From Kalaharituber pfeilii (taxonomy: Eukaryota > Ascomycota > Pezizomycetes > Pezizales > Pezizaceae), in NCBI GenBank assembly GCA_015179045.1, contig WHUZ01000064.1, positions 124,001 through 188,000 of the forward strand: 64,000 nt of DNA. Direction: 5' to 3'. Shown piece after piece: positions 30,438 to 40,880 of this stretch. The notes beneath the pieces are model-generated. The model had not been told where the DNA came from and made no database searches. It saw only the letters and a list, made by a program, of their open reading frames with translations. A program made the translations under genes and the position numbers. Position 1 is the first letter of the stretch, and each line of letters starts with the position of its first letter.

Positions 30438-31593
30438 ATGCTTTTGACAAGGACTTTGCAGTCGCCCGCACTTTTCTCATCGCTAAGAGCAGGTGCCCTA
30501 TGCAGCAGACGACACTGTGTTCCGGTGCAAGCAAGGGGCAGATGGCTCTCCACGGCATCAGCGGTTAGGGGCCCTGTACAAACCCTTCTTCAGGACAGCG
30601 AAAGTGGGTTCGGATTTATTCGATCGAACCCTCGGACACCGAAGCCCCGCGCACGTGGTGTAACGGAAATACGAGGGCCTTACTACTCAGCCTATGGCAA
30701 AAGGCATCTTGAGGATGTCTTGGAGACGATGGGTTACCACGTAGACGGTCTAAAATTCTCAGGAGGTAGCTTTGCATTAATGCCGGAAAGTAGGGTTAGG
30801 GAGCTCATTGACATTGCACATAAGCACGACGTCTATGTCTCAACGGTAAGTTCGAAAGTACTGGGGACGATGTGGAGTATAATTGATTTGTGAGGAGCTA
30901 TTTTTGTTAACACACTGTGGCTGGATGACAGGGAGGATGGATGGAGTATATTCTTACACAACCGGACCCCATTTCAACAGTTGATAAATACCTTGCCAAG
31001 TGCAAAAATCTCGGGTGAGTGGTGCAGGATGGCATGATTAGGAAACACCAAGCTCGGAAAAATGCTAATAGTGAATATCGTTGATTCATAGCTTCGACGT
31101 CGTTGAGCTTTCTGCAGGCTTTTTGTCCTTTCCTCCAGATGACTGGCTTCGACTTGTCGATAGAGTCCACAGCTATAAGTTGAAGGCGAAGCCAGAGCTG
31201 GGTATCCAGTTTGGCGCCGGCGGGGACACAGCGGCAGAAGATCTAGAAGCGGCTGGCACTTCGGATCCATCGAAAGTCACCAATCTTGGCAAGCGGTTCA
31301 TCGAGGCGGGCGTAGAGCGACTGATGATTGAAAGCGAGGGGATTACGGAGAACGTGAAGAGCTGGAAGACTGATGTGATCCAGGCAATACTGAGAGAGTT
31401 GCCAATGGAAAAGGTCATGTTCGAAGCGGCAGATCCGGAGGTCTTCAATTGGTATGTCCGTGAATTTGGTACCGATGTGAATTTGTTTGTGGATCACTCG
31501 CAGATTGTACAGTTGAGCTGCCTGAGATGTGGTATTTGGGGTAAGGCCGACACCTTTGGGAAGATTGTGAGTTACAGAGAAAGGTTTCCGTAG
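30438..31593 (+). CDS. Phosphosulfolactate synthase (ComA)/HSA32-like protein, three exons
   Basis: Exons 30438-30845, 30932-31014 and 31092-31593. Intron 1 runs GTAAGT to GACAG and intron 2 GTGAGT to CATAG; both keep the frame, giving 330 residues. The N-terminal ~45 residues (MLLTRTLQSPALFSSLRAGA, then Arg-rich RRHCVPVQARGRWLSTASA) lack acidic residues and look like a mitochondrial presequence. The remainder is a TIM-barrel family typified by VDGLKFSGGSFALMP, STGGWMEYIL, FDVVELSAGFLSFP, KPELGIQFGAGGD, GVERLMIESEG, FEAADPEVFNWYVREFGTDV and NLFVDHSQIVQLSCLRCGIW. In methanogens ComA joins sulfite to phosphoenolpyruvate for coenzyme M; plant HSA32 shares the fold and acts in acquired thermotolerance. 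The fungal role is not known, and whether the active site is retained needs alignment. Confidence 0.88.
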
Positions 31594-31649
31594 AGACATG
31601 TTGTTAGTATGCTAGTTACAACCTAAGTCACATGCTATACGCGTAGACA

Positions 31650-32820
31650 CGGTCAGATTGGATGTCGCTGGCCAAGGACAGTCATTCAAGATATGCAGGC
31701 TAGCTATATGCGGAAATAAAAACCAGGATCGTTCAATTATGCTGTTCATGAGAAATGAAGTAGGTGAGTGTGGTTCGGCGGAAGTGAGTATGTATCTAAT
31801 TGGGGCTCTGATGTCGAGCAAGCGAGCCGGTAAAAGGATTCAAATTCAGGATCAGTTCTCGTGGTAAAAGCTAGAGCCACAAGGTAGGTATGGTGCTGCG
31901 AGCTTTGCTGGGCCTTTCTCATATCATTGGCAGCGTAGGCATCATACCCCAACTCAACGGTCAGTAATTCACGCTACCCAGTATTGCACGAAATACACTT
32001 TTAGACGAGACTACACTTTTAGTATTATCACTGTTGACGGAGCCAAAAAAAAAAGGTATCCATCCAATCGCTCCAAATATTTCTTCTGATTCCCACTGGA
32101 GGTCCGCCCGCTCGGGAGCGGACCGGTCCCGTCGAGAATGCTTTGCAGTTCTATGCAATTTTGCCCACGATACCGAGCTTGGTATCCTTCGCGCTATCAA
32201 GTAATAGCGGATGTACGTGACACCGGATCCAATATGAGAAGCTCCACTCTAATTCTAGTTCACGAATGTCATCGTCGGGCATTGACTACGTATATGTGCG
32301 GAGGATTGAAAGAAGGTGTTGTTTTTACAATTTCCGTTATTAATGAATGAATGGCAGGATGGTCATGTAGCTTTCAGGGTGGGGAATGGCGGAGTGGAAT
32401 ATGACATAATAAATTATGGCGATGGAGGAAAGGTGCTGTATGGTATAACCCGAAATTGCACCTGAAGGTTATCAGATCCACCGGTAAAGGTTTGTAAACA
32501 TATGATGCTTGGTGCATGAATTGTGAATATTTTTCAGTAGTTCTACAAACACGCTTAAACTGTTCAATGGACAGCTTCTCAGCCTTCCAGCTCAATGTGC
32601 CATCTGATATAGATGATCTCGATTTTCCAGCGATAGCGTAGCGTACTTACCGGGAGGTGAGGAACGTGGAGTCTGTACGAAGTCAGTGTGCCAGCGGCTT
32701 ATCATGTGCCTGAAATGCCTGAGTTAATCCGTGTCTTGGCTGGTCCCTGCAGTCGTAAAATTTAGGTTGCCAGCTACCCCAGGAGCCTATTTATGAGTCT
32801 AGCCGTAACTGCGTCCCCTG
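31650..32820. other. Intergenic, no gene recognised
   Basis: Only short ORFs in conflicting frames. Confidence 0.4.
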
Positions 32821-32824
32821 TACC

Positions 32825-33010
32825 CGAGTGACCCACTGTTATAAAACCGCAAGCTCTCTAAACCCTGAGCTCATCTGTTGTGACGAGGTGCTTACGTACA
32901 CGAGTATGCCTCCTTTGTCACTACTACTGATGTTGTATCTGGATAGTTCGCCCACCAAGAATATTGCGCTCTTCCGGGTAGCTATGAAATGCCTCCCTAA
33001 AATTCATACG
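32825..33010. repeat. Diverged dispersed repeat (relative of 49.9-50.26 kb)
   Basis: Shares blocks such as ATAAAACC(G/A)CAA, CTGAGCTCATCTGTTG, ACACGAGTA and ATTGCGCTCTTCCGGGTAGC with 50020-50258. The left part of the longer copy also matches 45082-45170. No coding content. Confidence 0.65.
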
Positions 33011-34080
33011 TTTGTTCAATTGGCTTGATATTGAATACAATGCATCTAGAAACATCTATAAATGTATTCCAAATATGGTTCACCGCACCAAAAATTCTTA
33101 AGCAAGGAGAGGTTGGTGATACATCTATTTTGGAGGGAATAGGCAGTTGAGGAATAACTGTTGCAAAACAATTTCCTGAGTCATTAGACTAGTCACCATC
33201 CTTCCCTCAATCCTACTTTATTTTATCATATTAATTAATTATAAGACTAGCTATCCCTGTCAATGGCGAAGCGGATGGCACAATTGACAAGAGCAAAGCG
33301 TCACTCTCGAACGGGCAAAGCGCATTGCAGAATTGACTAAAATTACAAGTGTCATCGGACCATCGCAGAAGAGAGAGGTAGGACGTGCCCGAAGCGGTAG
33401 AATGCGCATGATTGGTGGAGTAGGTGTAGTGGAATTGAAGGTTCAAAGCGGCACATGTACATTTAGTATATCTTGATAGCTACTAACAAATAAACAATGT
33501 GGAATCTCTCAAATGTGGTGTTGCAGCGTGGTACGTGAGATCCCGTGGCTGGCAATTCCGCGACCGTAGAGTATTGCCCTCCACTCCGTCCCCTGCTTCT
33601 ACCCCATCTCCTTCAAGTTCCTCCCAGCAATGCCAGGCGACCATCTCCGCATCCTGCACTCAAAAACAAAGTGCTTTGCGCTCCAGTATGGCTCTTCCCA
33701 ATGAACGTGGTTATCAATCGACGAGGTCTTGGTGGGTGAGGACAATTGAATTGTTGTCTATTGAAAATAAGGTAGCTACAAGAGAGGCTTATTACAGGCA
33801 ATGACGAAGCATTGAACAGTAACGGCAAAACGGCGTAAGGCATACCGAGGGTAACTTTCCTGAATACAAAGAAAACATTCTTACAGAATGAAGAACCGAA
33901 AAATAATTACATAAGCAATAAACAATAACTGGATTCAGGCTGTATATTCCAACACCTAAGTGATATCTTGACGTTTGAATATGCAGGTTTTACCACAGAA
34001 AGAAGGCGAGGAAAATAAACGAACGTAGTGCCAATAGAAATAACCGGAGTAGAAGAAGAACGGGATATTCAAGTTATTCC
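33011..34080. other. Intergenic, no gene recognised
   Basis: A 100-codon plus-strand ORF at 33499-33804 is low-complexity and unsupported. Confidence 0.4.
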
Positions 34081-34092
34081 GCAGAACTCAGC

Positions 34093-35256
34093 CTAACTCT
34101 GTTGTTCCGGTGAGTCATTTTCTATCTCCATCACTTTCCTCCTCTTCCTCATCATTTCCTCCTTTTCCTCCGCATCTGAGTCATTCTCTATCCTCATCGC
34201 TCTCCTCTTACTCCTCATCATTTCCTCCTCTTCCGCCTCATTACTTTCCTCCTCTTCCTCATGTGAGTTTTCTCTCCTCAGCACTTTTCTCCTCTTGCTC
34301 CTCATCATTTCCTCCTCTTCGTCCTTCTCACTTTCCTCCTCTTCGTCCTCATCACTTTCATCAGCACTCGGGAAAAAGAATACATCTTCTGCATCTCCTA
34401 CAGGTACCAAATACCGTAACCCTTTGACTCCATCATTAGCCAACTCATGCTCCAAGGTGTGCCTGCTGTGCCCATCCCATGGTTCATCTAACTCCGCCTC
34501 AATTAACATCTGGTCTGAATGGCCTCTCGTACTCGTCATCACTGTCCATTGCTTTGACTTAGGGGATAGACTCAGAGGCATCGTTGGGAGACTCGCGTGT
34601 AGTTTAATCTTTTGATACACCACTGCCCACACTGTATCTCCTGGAGCATCTGCATGGCATTTAATAAAATTCGAATTTTGCCTTGATTTGGTGACTCGTA
34701 TTGGACTGATACTGCATGCTGCAGCTGCGATAGCATGCCCGACTGCAGCAGCGCCTTCCATCGTCCCAGCGGAAGCTACCTGTCTATCTATTCCGACTGT
34801 GAAGTGAAGGTTCCGAAACACCATATACCCCGTAATCATATATGCTCTGCATCCTTGCTTACAGATGTTTCCAAGCCACTGCTGTACCTGGTCCTGCATT
34901 ATAGCTTTATCAAAGAATGTCTCCAAGTTTATGAACTTCTGCTTCTCCATCTGCTCCGCTTTGATGACCACATTCGTCTCTTTCTTTGCAGATCTGGAAG
35001 CAGAAAAAAGCTGGGTGAGTATCCCACCCAGCGTCAGGGTTCGTGAGGACCCAGAAACATGGCAAAAATTTTGTATGAGGGTTTTGGAGGTATATGGTCG
35101 CAGTTCATCGTCAGAAAACGAGGGGTCAATAAAACTCTGGGCGGGGTCAACCCAGTTACTGACAATCCTGCCAAGGCGCACATCGGTCCGGGAGAGGAGT
35201 CGTTGTAAGATGACATGGAAATCCTTATGACGTATTGCACTGAGATCCATCATCAT
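34093..35256 (-). CDS. Unknown protein with an acidic/basic repeat tail
   Basis: A single ORF of 387 residues beginning MMMDLSAIRHKDFHVILQRL. Residues about 1-270 appear globular: an N-terminal segment with SNWVDPAQSFIDPSFSDDEL, then an alpha/beta-looking region WLGNICKQGCRAYMITGYMV followed by FRNLHFTVG and a small-residue stretch EGAAAVGHAIAAAACS. Residues about 295-387 are three imperfect repeats of EEEMMRSKRR plus KV/AM and an EN-rich acidic spacer; the KRRK clusters may be nuclear signals. I do not recognise the family. The centre weakly recalls fungal proteins of the RCD-1/gasdermin-like kind, but this is a guess from pattern only. No intron is needed. Confidence 0.7.
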   Translation of the reverse strand: MMMDLSAIRHKDFHVILQRLLSRTDVRLGRIVSNWVDPAQSFIDPSFSDDELRPYTSKTLIQNFCHVSGSSRTLTLGGILTQLFSASRSAKKETNVVIKAEQMEKQKFINLETFFDKAIMQDQVQQWLGNICKQGCRAYMITGYMVFRNLHFTVGIDRQVASAGTMEGAAAVGHAIAAAACSISPIRVTKSRQNSNFIKCHADAPGDTVWAVVYQKIKLHASLPTMPLSLSPKSKQWTVMTSTRGHSDQMLIEAELDEPWDGHSRHTLEHELANDGVKGLRYLVPVGDAEDVFFFPSADESDEDEEEESEKDEEEEMMRSKRRKVLRRENSHEEEEESNEAEEEEMMRSKRRAMRIENDSDAEEKEEMMRKRRKVMEIENDSPEQQS

Positions 35257-35988
35257 TCAAGATGCGGAGAAAGGGGTAATTGTTGCTACCGAAGACAAGC
35301 TTTGTTGACTGAAGGGGCCGATTCCTATATATAAAGCCTTAGAACCGAGTGACAATTCGATGTGGGGTTGATGGCGAGAATTTGAGATGCAGCCTCAATT
35401 GTCGCAACCAAATGCAGCTATGGCAGATCAATTGGGAGATCTCACGCGAGCAGGCTGGTAGACGAGTCATAAAAAAGCCTGTTAGGGAACATTCACATCT
35501 TTCAGAGACCTTGTTGGTTGCATGACTGCTACAGGTATTGACTATCAAATCAACTATTCCACCAAAAGGTAGGACTGCAGAACCGCAAGGCTGCCTCCCG
35601 TGCTCGGTCTAGGGAGAGGATTTTGCTTCGCTGAGGCTTTCTCTGATGCTTGCTAGTTTTCGCTGCACTGCGCCCTCCATCGGTTGGCAAAGAGTAATGA
35701 TACAAAAAAACAAAACAAAAGAGCTGTACTGCACCATTGTGATGCCAAGCCATTACACTATCGAAAGGCTTCAATTTGGACACATCTTGCGTGAGCCTGA
35801 CGGATCCGGATGCTCTCCTTGGAAAGATATTGTTGGCCATTGCACCTCCACGTTGTCTGCCAGACGGTCATTGAAGGACAACCACAGAATCGACAAGGGT
35901 GTGTTGGCGATATGTATATGATAATCGATATGAATCTATCCCAAATTCGGTTGCACTGAATCATGGGCTGATTTAAGACATGGGCGTC
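35257..35988. other. Upstream region of the 34-35 kb gene
   Basis: No additional gene can be supported. Confidence 0.4.
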
Positions 35989-36000
35989 ATAGGGACACCT

Positions 36001-36059
36001 CTATCGCCATAGCCCACAGGGCGGCAAGCGATTAATGATATTAAAAAAAAAAAAAAAAA
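36001..36059 (+). mobile_element. Tail-only class A insertion (ATCGC subtype)
   Basis: A 59-bp insert: CTATCGCCATAGCCCACAGG, GCGGCAAGCG, ATTAATGATATT and poly(A). Perfect 12-bp duplication ATAGGGACACCT (35989-36000 and 36060-36071). Confidence 0.95.
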
Positions 36060-36071
36060 ATAGGGACACCT

Positions 36072-37142
36072 AGGTGTCTACGTGTTTTACTTGAAATAAG
36101 ATGCCTGCGAAAACTAGTAGGCACATGCATGGCTGTGTAGTGAGAACAAGCCAATTTTGAGCTATGACTGATCAAAGAAATGTGGGTCACTGCGCCGAGT
36201 TGCCATCGTGGGAAGGCGTAGCCACAACATTAGTGTGATATTTAGTCCAACGCCAATCCATAATGTGAATCTAAGCACAGCGATGCCTCACTAGCAAATA
36301 AGGATTGGTCAACGGTTGACGCGTGCCAACGGATGGCATCTTCAAGCATATATTCTCTTGCACTTTTGTAACTAATCCGAACATGCATTATCCTTCAGCG
36401 GTTCTCGCAGGTTTTATTGGAACGCTTTTTGCCGAACACAGTTTGGGGAGCCTACGAGGCATACTCTCTAGGCAGTGAAGCGTGCGCAATGAACCGCCTT
36501 GCGACGACGCAATTATTGATCTGGGCTGCATTGACAGCAAGGCGGGATCCAGCGTGATTCCACTTAAGATTCAAGTACAGTACCTAGACAAATTGTACGC
36601 CACCCCCTTACCCTGCCATGGCGAACAGGGATTATTCATATGATACTAGACAAGTATACTGTAACGGATCTGGTAAATGCAGAGAGTTACTCCGTACTGT
36701 CCACCAGGTCAAAAAGACACTTGACTAGCGATACTCTCTAGTCCTCTGTGTAGCTCATATAGTACTTATTTATGCGACTGCGACGCCGTTCCGCCTGTCG
36801 CATATCACTTGCATATGTGCATCCACCGACTGCCCGCCCTACGGTTGCGGTGAACCCGTAACAGTATCCCCGCAACTTCGTCGGGCTGCTATATGAGTCT
36901 GCCCCCACCCCTGGCCGTTGTGGATTATTCCATGTTGCAGCTTAAATATTTACTGTTTTATATCGGGATACGATCGTCGACCGGGATACGATGTTTTCTT
37001 GGCACGCCTGCTGGAGTACTACATTTGGCTATATCTCGTGCAACAGACATGCTAGCAGCTTACAGTAAACAGTTATATGTACAGCATAGCTGATACTAAA
37101 ATTCTAGCATATTGTATCAATTCTGTCAACAATGGTTCACTT
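36072..37142. other. Intergenic, with a fragmentary class B motif
   Basis: CCCTGCCATGGCGAACAGGG at 36614-36633 resembles the 5' arm of a class B tail without poly(A). Otherwise nothing recognised. Confidence 0.4.
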
Positions 37143-39037
37143 GCTATATCAATATATGCATTAATAATATTAAATTACCACCCCCCCCTCAACCTTCTGC
37201 ATATTATCTATCAATAGGTCTATATCTATCTTTCCTATAGTAAGAGTTAGTCATTAATGGCTATAGTATATGATAGCATATGCAATATAGGCTAGAATAA
37301 CTTACAGCTCTATTCGCAAGGCCTGAAACTAGCTGCTGCAGCTGCTGCATTTGCTGAATTATTTCCTCAAGTGTCGAAGGGGGGGGTAGTGGTGGCTGAG
37401 AGTTAGTAGCTCCAGATAATGCTGTTGACTTTACTACTATCTTATTGTCTGTATCTTTTGCAGCCCTAGTTCGTCCCCTTTTACTACTCCCTTGCCCTCT
37501 AGCCTGCCGTTTTCCTCCTTTCCCACTAGTAGTTGACCCCCCCCCCCCTTAACTTCTAGTATATTAGTAGTAAGCCTATCTGTTGGAGTACTTTGGTTCG
37601 GACCATCTACAGAAGACTCAGGAAAGTTATTAGAGTCCAAATCAAGGTCAATATGACAATCATTCACATTTTTCTGACCCTCCAACTGTCGTAGTCAAGC
37701 AATAAGATAATTTTGATCCAGGACTTGTCCAGATGATAGCTTTTTCCAACCTCGAGTTGATACTTGCTTACCATTACGTAGAGTACGTAAGGTGTTCATT
37801 CGAGGTACTATTTCTCGATATTGCATAATTTTCTCCAAAACGTAGTCCATACAGTTCTCAATCTCCTCTCTCCGGCGAGGCGTGAGGGCCAATTTCGACA
37901 TATTTAAGCAATTTGGATATAGCTGCTTCCTCGCCGCGAGTGAATAATTGTTGGTGGCAATGGGATTCTTGACGGGACCATTGACTTCTATTTACCCGCC
38001 ATCGTAAAGTATTAGGATCGACACCATATTTTGCTGCAATTGGTGCTCTAGGCTCAAGGGGATGTTTGAATGCATATAAAATTACTGCATTGAGCCTGCT
38101 GGTATAATCAGCTGCCAGTACTTCAGCAGCTGAATTTGACTTCGACTTAGAGTATTGAGAGGGGTGAACTGGTTTGGAGGGTATATTCGGACCTGGGGGT
38201 ATATCTGGGGGGCAGGGATTGTGAGCAGCGAGCCGGTTTGAGGGGCATATCTGGGCCTGGGGGTTGCGAGCGGCGAGCCGAGGGCATATCTAAAGTGGTA
38301 ATTTGGTTTAGGAAGTAAATCTGAGGTTTGACAGCAGCAAACCAGTTGGAGAGTATTGCTATTAGGGGTATCAACATAGAGCTCGAGGGAGCTGCGGCTC
38401 ATGTGAGACAGCGGCTGCCATAAATCATGAGACATGTATTCGAGCGCCCATTGTATCACCTGTCACTGTCAGTACTATTCGACACGGATAAAATCATAAA
38501 AAAATTATTAGAAGAGCAAAAAAATCAAGGAAAAATGGTGGGTTACATAAGTAAACATCAGGGAATTCAACTCCTTTCTCAGAATTCATATTCGTGCAAT
38601 TTTGGTTGAGCTGTGAGAGTTTTTTCTAGAGGAGTCCGCTTGACTGCATGTCTCATACTCTTAGAGATATCAGCTGGGAATGAGTATATCATCTTCAACT
38701 GGTAAACTAGGATGGTCTAAAAGTGCAGATAGCCCTATATCAATCTTGTAAGCAGTTGTAGAGTATATAACAGTATGTTCAGCCTCGGTACCTTCTATTT
38801 ATTATAACTAAGTATAAATTGGTACAGCTACAGTTGCTGCAATTGCTCACTTTTAGACTTGCGAATAGAGCTTGAAGTATCCTACCCCCCTATAGCATAT
38901 GCCACCATATACTATGGCCATTAGTGAGTGACAGCAGCTATAAGAGCATAGATGTTAGTACTATTTAACTGGCAATATGTAGGAGCGTAAGAGGGAGGGG
39001 GGTTAAATTGACCTCTTGATATATTTATTGATATAGC
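37143..39037. mobile_element. TIR element with ~190-bp inverted ends and pogo-type remnants
   Basis: The left end GCTATATCAATATATGCATT is mirrored at the right end. Deeper matches include GGCTATAGTATATGATAGCA versus the reverse complement of TGCCACCATATACTATGGCC, and AGCTCTATTCGCAAG versus CTTGCGAATAGAGCT. Internal poly-C runs sit at equivalent places near both ends. The interior codes a broken HTH-type transposase segment. No flanking duplication was identified, so the outer limits are approximate. Confidence 0.75.
37695..38110 (-). pseudogene. Pogo/Fot-type transposase N-terminus (HTH), degenerate
   Basis: The minus-strand translation from 38100 reads SRLNAVILYAFKHPLEPRAP, IAAKYGVDPNTLRWRVN, then SRQESHCHQQLFTRGEEAAI and SKLLKYVEIG. 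This is the psq-type HTH plus the start of the second HTH typical of pogo-superfamily transposases. A stop follows near 37858, and a shifted frame continues. The DDE domain was not found inside this element. Confidence 0.65.
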
Positions 39038-39059
39038 AGGAGCTTGATATTGAATATAG

Positions 39060-40079
39060 GCAATAGAATATGTAGATAATGTTGTCCTGACATCATTGTA
39101 TCTATATCACTTTATTTGATGTTACTGGCATCTAAGTTACCAAAGATATTGTGAAAATGGTTTCTCATGAGGCATGCCAAGATGCGCGTCGTTTCTAGGT
39201 AGGCGATCGTTTCCCGATATAAAATAGTACCTAGAAGTTTGTATATGTATTGGAGTTAAGTTGGATGTTTCTTCTTGATCATAGTATTCTGATTATGAGG
39301 GCTTGATCTACTAGTACCCGGGAGTAGGGGAAAATACTCAGAAGCGCTATGCATGCATTAATGTGCGCCACCGGACAGGGTGTCAAAGTGAAGTAGGTAT
39401 GACTTTTTGTCCAAAAGTCTTCAGAACTTTTGTATGGGATTTACACACAAAAGTACCACACACGTATTTTTTTTTATGCATTCAAGTCAACAAAGCATTG
39501 CATAATTTGCATAACTACAACCTGGCTGCCCAAACGCGAAGCCAATCTTGCACACTTCTAACTAATGGTATGAGCCATTCTTTTATTCTTTTATCCCACT
39601 CTTCTTGAGGCTTTTCCACTTCATTTGCGCATTTGTTGTGTACATTGGTAGTTCGGGTGTGCTCAACTAGAGTAGTTTCTCGATTGTGAATATTATACCG
39701 AAATTTTGCGTGCCGAGTTCGGGTTTCCATTTCGCTGTTGTATGAGGCTTCAGTGGGTGATTCGACACTGTGATTGGGAAAAATGAGTTGTGCTGGCTGA
39801 TTGAGAACAAACATTGAAGCGTGTAACTCTGTGAAGCGTGTAGGAATCCTGTAGATAACAAGTGCTGTATTACATAACAAACAGCTGAACTGCCCTAGCA
39901 ACGATCCCTGTCACAATGTATGCAACTTTTCGCGGTTCTGAAGACTTACCCTTGATACCGAGTACTTTCCTATTGCATCATGGAGGTCAATGCAGTGCAT
40001 ATGTGCTTTTCCTATTATTGCATAGTGAAGGGGGTGGCGTACAATTTTTGTCTAGGTACTGTACTAACCGGCGTACTGT
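39060..40079. other. No gene recognised
   Basis: A minus-strand ORF at 39515-39901 (128 codons) has no family features or splice support. Confidence 0.4.
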
Positions 40080-40099
40080 CTTCCGCTGATATGTTGACC

Positions 40100-40290
40100 A
40101 GCAGTGAGATCCAAGTAGTTACATCTATAGCGGAGCTGGTGGCAGAAAAGCGGCAGAGGCTGAGGGATCCCGGGGCTGTGAGGGTTGCATGGGACAAGGC
40201 ACACTTCGGGATCGAGCGCAACGAGAGAGCTCATGCAAAGGCGAAAAACGAGGCCGAGGGAGCCAGGACAGTTTTAGAGGGTAGGTGAAG
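40100..40290 (+). pseudogene. RNase H-like remnant of a different LINE
   Basis: The translation includes VTSIAELVAEKRQRLRDPG, AVRVAWDKAHFGIERNER and AHAKAKNEAEG, which match the VxWVxAHxGIxGNExAD end of the LINE RNase H domain but differ from the ORF2 family common in this window. Truncated at both ends, with no tail. Confidence 0.5.
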
Positions 40291-40880
40291 CGGTCTATGT
40301 CAACGGCTAGCCCGGAAATGAAAGGAGGACAGAGAAGAATCTAGTTTCGGCATGGCGAATTTCGTGGGGTGGCGCAGAAGGGCCCGCACAACGTACACCT
40401 GGCTGCGGAGTGGGAAAGGCGGAGCCGTGTGGAGAAGGAAGATCGGTGGAGAGGAAGAGGTTCGCTGCCCTGCATAGAGGTGTGGAGCGCAGGGCACTTG
40501 TTGTCCCGAGTGCAGAGAGCTGAAGACGCCCAAGGGGAAGAACAAGGACGGGGGCGCAAGTCACCTGGCAGTGCTGGGGAGGATTTCGAGAAAGGACGGG
40601 TGGAGGGGGCGGAGGTAGACGAGTGGTTCGCTAGCCTCGACCTGAGTGAGTGTTAGCCGCAGGGCGATACGATAGGTAAGGCTCGTCTTCGTAACCAGAC
40701 CCTGACTGAGGTAAGGCGTCTGAGCAGTGATCCCCCCCCCCCCGAAAAAAAAAAAGAAAGCCGCTACTTCGATGGATTATAAAATCCCAGCCAGCGACGT
40801 CTTCGATCTCTAGCTCCTGTCCCTAACTTCAAGAAATATACTCCTTCGCACTCCCAATTAACCTCAAGCGTAACGCCCAA

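Noticed and set aside
34110..34427. Serine/phenylalanine-rich plus-strand ORFs
   Set aside because: They are antisense shadows of the acidic EEE/KRR repeat tail of the minus-strand gene.
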